From the NCBI GenBank assembly GCA_002366835.1, contig DFBZ01000158.1:11987-38792 (forward strand): a stretch of DNA of 26,806 nucleotides, in the 5' to 3' direction. The translations under genes were made by a program, and so were the position numbers. Shown one piece after another: positions 24,454 through 26,806 of this stretch. Origin of the DNA: Gammaproteobacteria bacterium UBA3067. Its GTDB lineage: Bacteria; Pseudomonadota; Gammaproteobacteria; Pseudomonadales; UBA3067. The notes under the pieces are model-generated. The model ran no database searches. It saw nothing but the letters and a program-made list of their open reading frames with translations, and had not been told where the DNA came from. Within the stretch, counting starts at the first letter, position 1. Each line of letters begins with the position of its first letter.

Positions 24454-26793
24454 ATGCGTTTAAAGGGAAAAGTAGTTGCTTACGGATTAACGCTAGCGAT
24501 ACTTCCACTTTTGTTAGCGGCTCCAATGATAGGTCAGCTTGCGGTTAAAGAGTCTGGTAACGCGCTTCAAGATAAAGCAGAAAAGCAGCTGCTATCTATG
24601 CGTGAAACAAAGAAAGTGCAGCTAAGAGATTATCTGACGCAGATAAAAAGCCAGGTAATCACCCTTTCCAATGATAAAATGATCATTAACGCTACACGCA
24701 TGTTATCTTCATCTTTTAAGCGTGCTCCAAATGAAATGGTTTTGGATCGTCAGGCCGCTCGCAATAATTTAAGAAATTTTTATCGTCAGGAATTTTTGCC
24801 CCGCTATACAGAAAATAATAGTGGCCGCAATCTTGTTCCAGAAAACCTAGTTTCCATGATGGACGAACATGCAGTGGTTTTACAGGACAAGTATATTGTA
24901 AGCAGTAAGTTCCCATTTGGAGAAAAGCATAAACTTGACGACGCGGGGGATGGTTCTGAATACTCCTGGCTTCACAAAAAATACCACCCTCATATACGCC
25001 AGTATCAAGAAGAATTTGGTTACTACGATATATTTTTAGTCAGCGCCAAGACTGGAAAGGTCGTATATAGCGTATTCAAAGAACTTGATTTTGCCACCTC
25101 ATTACTCACAGGCCCCTACAAAGACTCCGGCTTGGCCGAGTCCTTTCGCCAAGCGGCAAAATTAAATGACATGAATGACGTGGTGTTTACAGACTATGCC
25201 CCCTACACGCCATCCTATGGATCAAGTGCCTCCTTTATATCATCCCCGATTTTTGATAATGGTAAAATGACCGGTGTTTTGATATTTCAAATGCCCATAG
25301 ATCGTATCGATAATGTTATGACAAGTGGGCAAAAGTGGGCGTCAGTAGGAATGGGGGAAACAGGTGAGAGCTATGTGGTAGGCAGTGATTATCTGCCAAG
25401 AAGTAATAGCCGCAATATGATTGAAGACAGGGAAGGTTTTCTTGCCGGGCTTGCAAAGCAGGGAGTAAAAGAAATGGTTGTGGCGGACATCAGGGCCAAA
25501 AACACCATAATAGGCGTGTTGCCCTTAAAGTCTGCTGCACTGAATGAAGCCTTGGCAGGAAAGACGGCGGTTAATACCCTTAAGGATTATAGAGGCGTCG
25601 AGGTCTTAGCGGCTTATACTCCCTTTCAGTTTGGCGGTTTAAACTGGGCGATGGTCAGCAAAATTGATGCGGAAGAAGTATTCCAGGCGAGGGATCAGTT
25701 AATAAAGGATATTGCCGCAACAACCGTCACCCTGGTGCTGATCATACTAGGCGTAGCTGTTGCGTTTGGGATCTACTTTGCGAATGCCTTAACCAGGCCC
25801 ATTGTTTCACTGAGTAAAGTAATGGGCGAAGTAGGCTCTGAAAATAACCTTTCTTTGAGAGCTAAAATTGATACAAAAGATGAAATCGGAGACATGGCTG
25901 GTGCTTTTAACATCATGCTGTCGAAATTCGAACACTTAATTAGTGAAATTGGCGACAGCGCAAGGCAATTGGCAGCGGCCACTGAAGAGGTCTCTGCTGT
26001 TACCAGCAGAAGCGACGAAAACCTCAATAACCAACACAAGGAAACGGAAGAAGTTGTCACGGCGATGACAGAAATGAGTGCAACAGTAAATGACGTGTCG
26101 AGTAACGCGCATAATGTTGCTGAGGCCACCAGCAGTGCGGAGAGCGAGGCGCAAAATAGTAGCAAAGTCGTTAAAGGTGTTGAGGAATCCATTCTTAGTT
26201 TGGCCAATGATGTGGAGAACGCCTCTAACGTTATAAATAAGGTGGAGTCAGGGAGTGAGGAGATTGGTGCTGTGCTGGATGTTATTAAAGGCATTGCCGA
26301 ACAAACGAATCTACTGGCTCTGAATGCGGCGATTGAAGCGGCGAGGGCCGGTGAGCATGGTCGTGGTTTCGCCGTGGTTGCTGACGAAGTACGTAGTCTG
26401 GCGCAAAAAACGCAAGAGTCCACTTCAGAAATCGAAAATACTATAGAGAAACTGCAAGCAGGCACGCGGGAAGCGGTTAGTGCAATGGGCGTAGGGCGTG
26501 ATCAAGCCAAGGAGGTGGTAAGCAAGGCAAAAGAAGCCGCCGAGTCACTGGAAATCATTACCTCTGCAGTTTCAAGTATTAACGATATGACCATGCAAAT
26601 CGCCACGGCCTCTGAGGAGCAAAGCGCTGTTTCAGAAGAAATAAATCGTAATCTTCACAATATTAATGATCTTTCCGAAAACACAGCGAGTGGTGCGCGG
26701 GAAACCAGTAGCGCTGCGGATGAAATGACAGCGCTGGCTGTAAAACTTCAAAGTTTAGTGGAACAATTTAATACGGATAGTTCATCGGCATAA
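24454..26793 (+). CDS. Methyl-accepting chemotaxis protein with large periplasmic sensor domain
   Basis: Inner-membrane chemoreceptor that controls CheA/CheW. 779 residues: first helix about 8-27, a periplasmic region of about 390 residues that looks like a double-Cache (PDC) domain, second helix about 420-445, HAMP about 446-498, then the coiled-coil signalling domain with its hairpin tip near 613-640 (GIAEQTNLLALNAAIEAARA followed by GEHGRGFAVVADEVRSLAQ). There is no C-terminal CheR-binding pentapeptide. I start at the ATG at 24454, with GGTGGGA before it; the frame is open 25 codons further up, but these add no family feature. Ligand unknown. No chemotaxis genes adjoin it. Confidence 0.93.
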   Translation: MRLKGKVVAYGLTLAILPLLLAAPMIGQLAVKESGNALQDKAEKQLLSMRETKKVQLRDYLTQIKSQVITLSNDKMIINATRMLSSSFKRAPNEMVLDRQAARNNLRNFYRQEFLPRYTENNSGRNLVPENLVSMMDEHAVVLQDKYIVSSKFPFGEKHKLDDAGDGSEYSWLHKKYHPHIRQYQEEFGYYDIFLVSAKTGKVVYSVFKELDFATSLLTGPYKDSGLAESFRQAAKLNDMNDVVFTDYAPYTPSYGSSASFISSPIFDNGKMTGVLIFQMPIDRIDNVMTSGQKWASVGMGETGESYVVGSDYLPRSNSRNMIEDREGFLAGLAKQGVKEMVVADIRAKNTIIGVLPLKSAALNEALAGKTAVNTLKDYRGVEVLAAYTPFQFGGLNWAMVSKIDAEEVFQARDQLIKDIAATTVTLVLIILGVAVAFGIYFANALTRPIVSLSKVMGEVGSENNLSLRAKIDTKDEIGDMAGAFNIMLSKFEHLISEIGDSARQLAAATEEVSAVTSRSDENLNNQHKETEEVVTAMTEMSATVNDVSSNAHNVAEATSSAESEAQNSSKVVKGVEESILSLANDVENASNVINKVESGSEEIGAVLDVIKGIAEQTNLLALNAAIEAARAGEHGRGFAVVADEVRSLAQKTQESTSEIENTIEKLQAGTREAVSAMGVGRDQAKEVVSKAKEAAESLEIITSAVSSINDMTMQIATASEEQSAVSEEINRNLHNINDLSENTASGARETSSAADEMTALAVKLQSLVEQFNTDSSSA

Positions 26794-26806
26794 ACTCCTA
26801 ACACTT

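Noticed and set aside
25773..26465. Minus-strand frame of 230 codons inside the chemotaxis gene
   Set aside because: It is antisense to the highly conserved signalling domain, with Ser/Ala-rich low-complexity composition typical of a shadow frame.

Overview
The window looks like the chromosome of a gammaproteobacterium, most likely a marine member of the Cellvibrionales or a related group. This is inferred from gene content and order: EpmC (YfcM), an Anr/FNR-type ccoNOQP-ccoGHIS block, TusA, an RluA-like enzyme, and the retropepsin / 7TM-transglutaminase / ATP-grasp operon. Base composition is moderate and even. I see no insertion sequence, prophage, CRISPR array or other clear sign of recent transfer. 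Most of the window is coding.

Layout, left to right. (1) 1-1248 (-): hemN, anaerobic coproporphyrinogen III dehydrogenase, cut by the left edge, with an Anr/FNR-like box and -10 upstream. (2) 1490-2902 (+): a lone polyprenyl-phosphate hexose-1-phosphate transferase, which shares a bidirectional terminator with a convergent tRNA-Asn(GTT) gene (2998-3073, -) that has a near-consensus sigma70 promoter. (3) 3519-4471 (+): two hotdog thioesterases in tandem, then a 64-nt interrupted hairpin and a convergent ABM-domain protein. (4) 5062-5307 (+): tusA. (5) 5481-6176 (-): an unrecognised conserved-looking protein with an internal repeat, divergent from a + strand run of epmC, an SDR oxidoreductase, an RluA-family pseudouridine synthase and a class V aminotransferase (6452-9731). 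(6) 9742-18397 (-): the complete cbb3 oxidase locus, ccoNOQP plus the assembly genes ccoGHIS and a TauE/SafE-like membrane protein. (7) 18717-19196 (-): a small DUF5658-like membrane protein. (8) 19748-24288 (+): a four-gene cassette of retropepsin-like protease, inactive transglutaminase/7TM protein, RimK-like ATP-grasp ligase and M14-family desuccinylase/aspartoacylase-like hydrolase. (9) 24454-26793 (+): a methyl-accepting chemotaxis protein.

How they work together. CcoNOQP is a high-affinity terminal oxidase. CcoI, CcoS, CcoG, CcoH and the TauE-like protein supply copper and assemble it. HemN supplies heme precursors at low oxygen. Both hemN and ccoN carry FNR-type boxes, so one oxygen-sensing regulator probably drives both. 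The 19748-24288 cassette is the best candidate for an incompletely understood system: it pairs a cytoplasmic peptide/amide-bond-forming ligase with a membrane transglutaminase-like protein and two predicted exported hydrolases, which suggests synthesis, membrane handling and trimming of an amide-linked product. The substrate cannot be read from the sequence.
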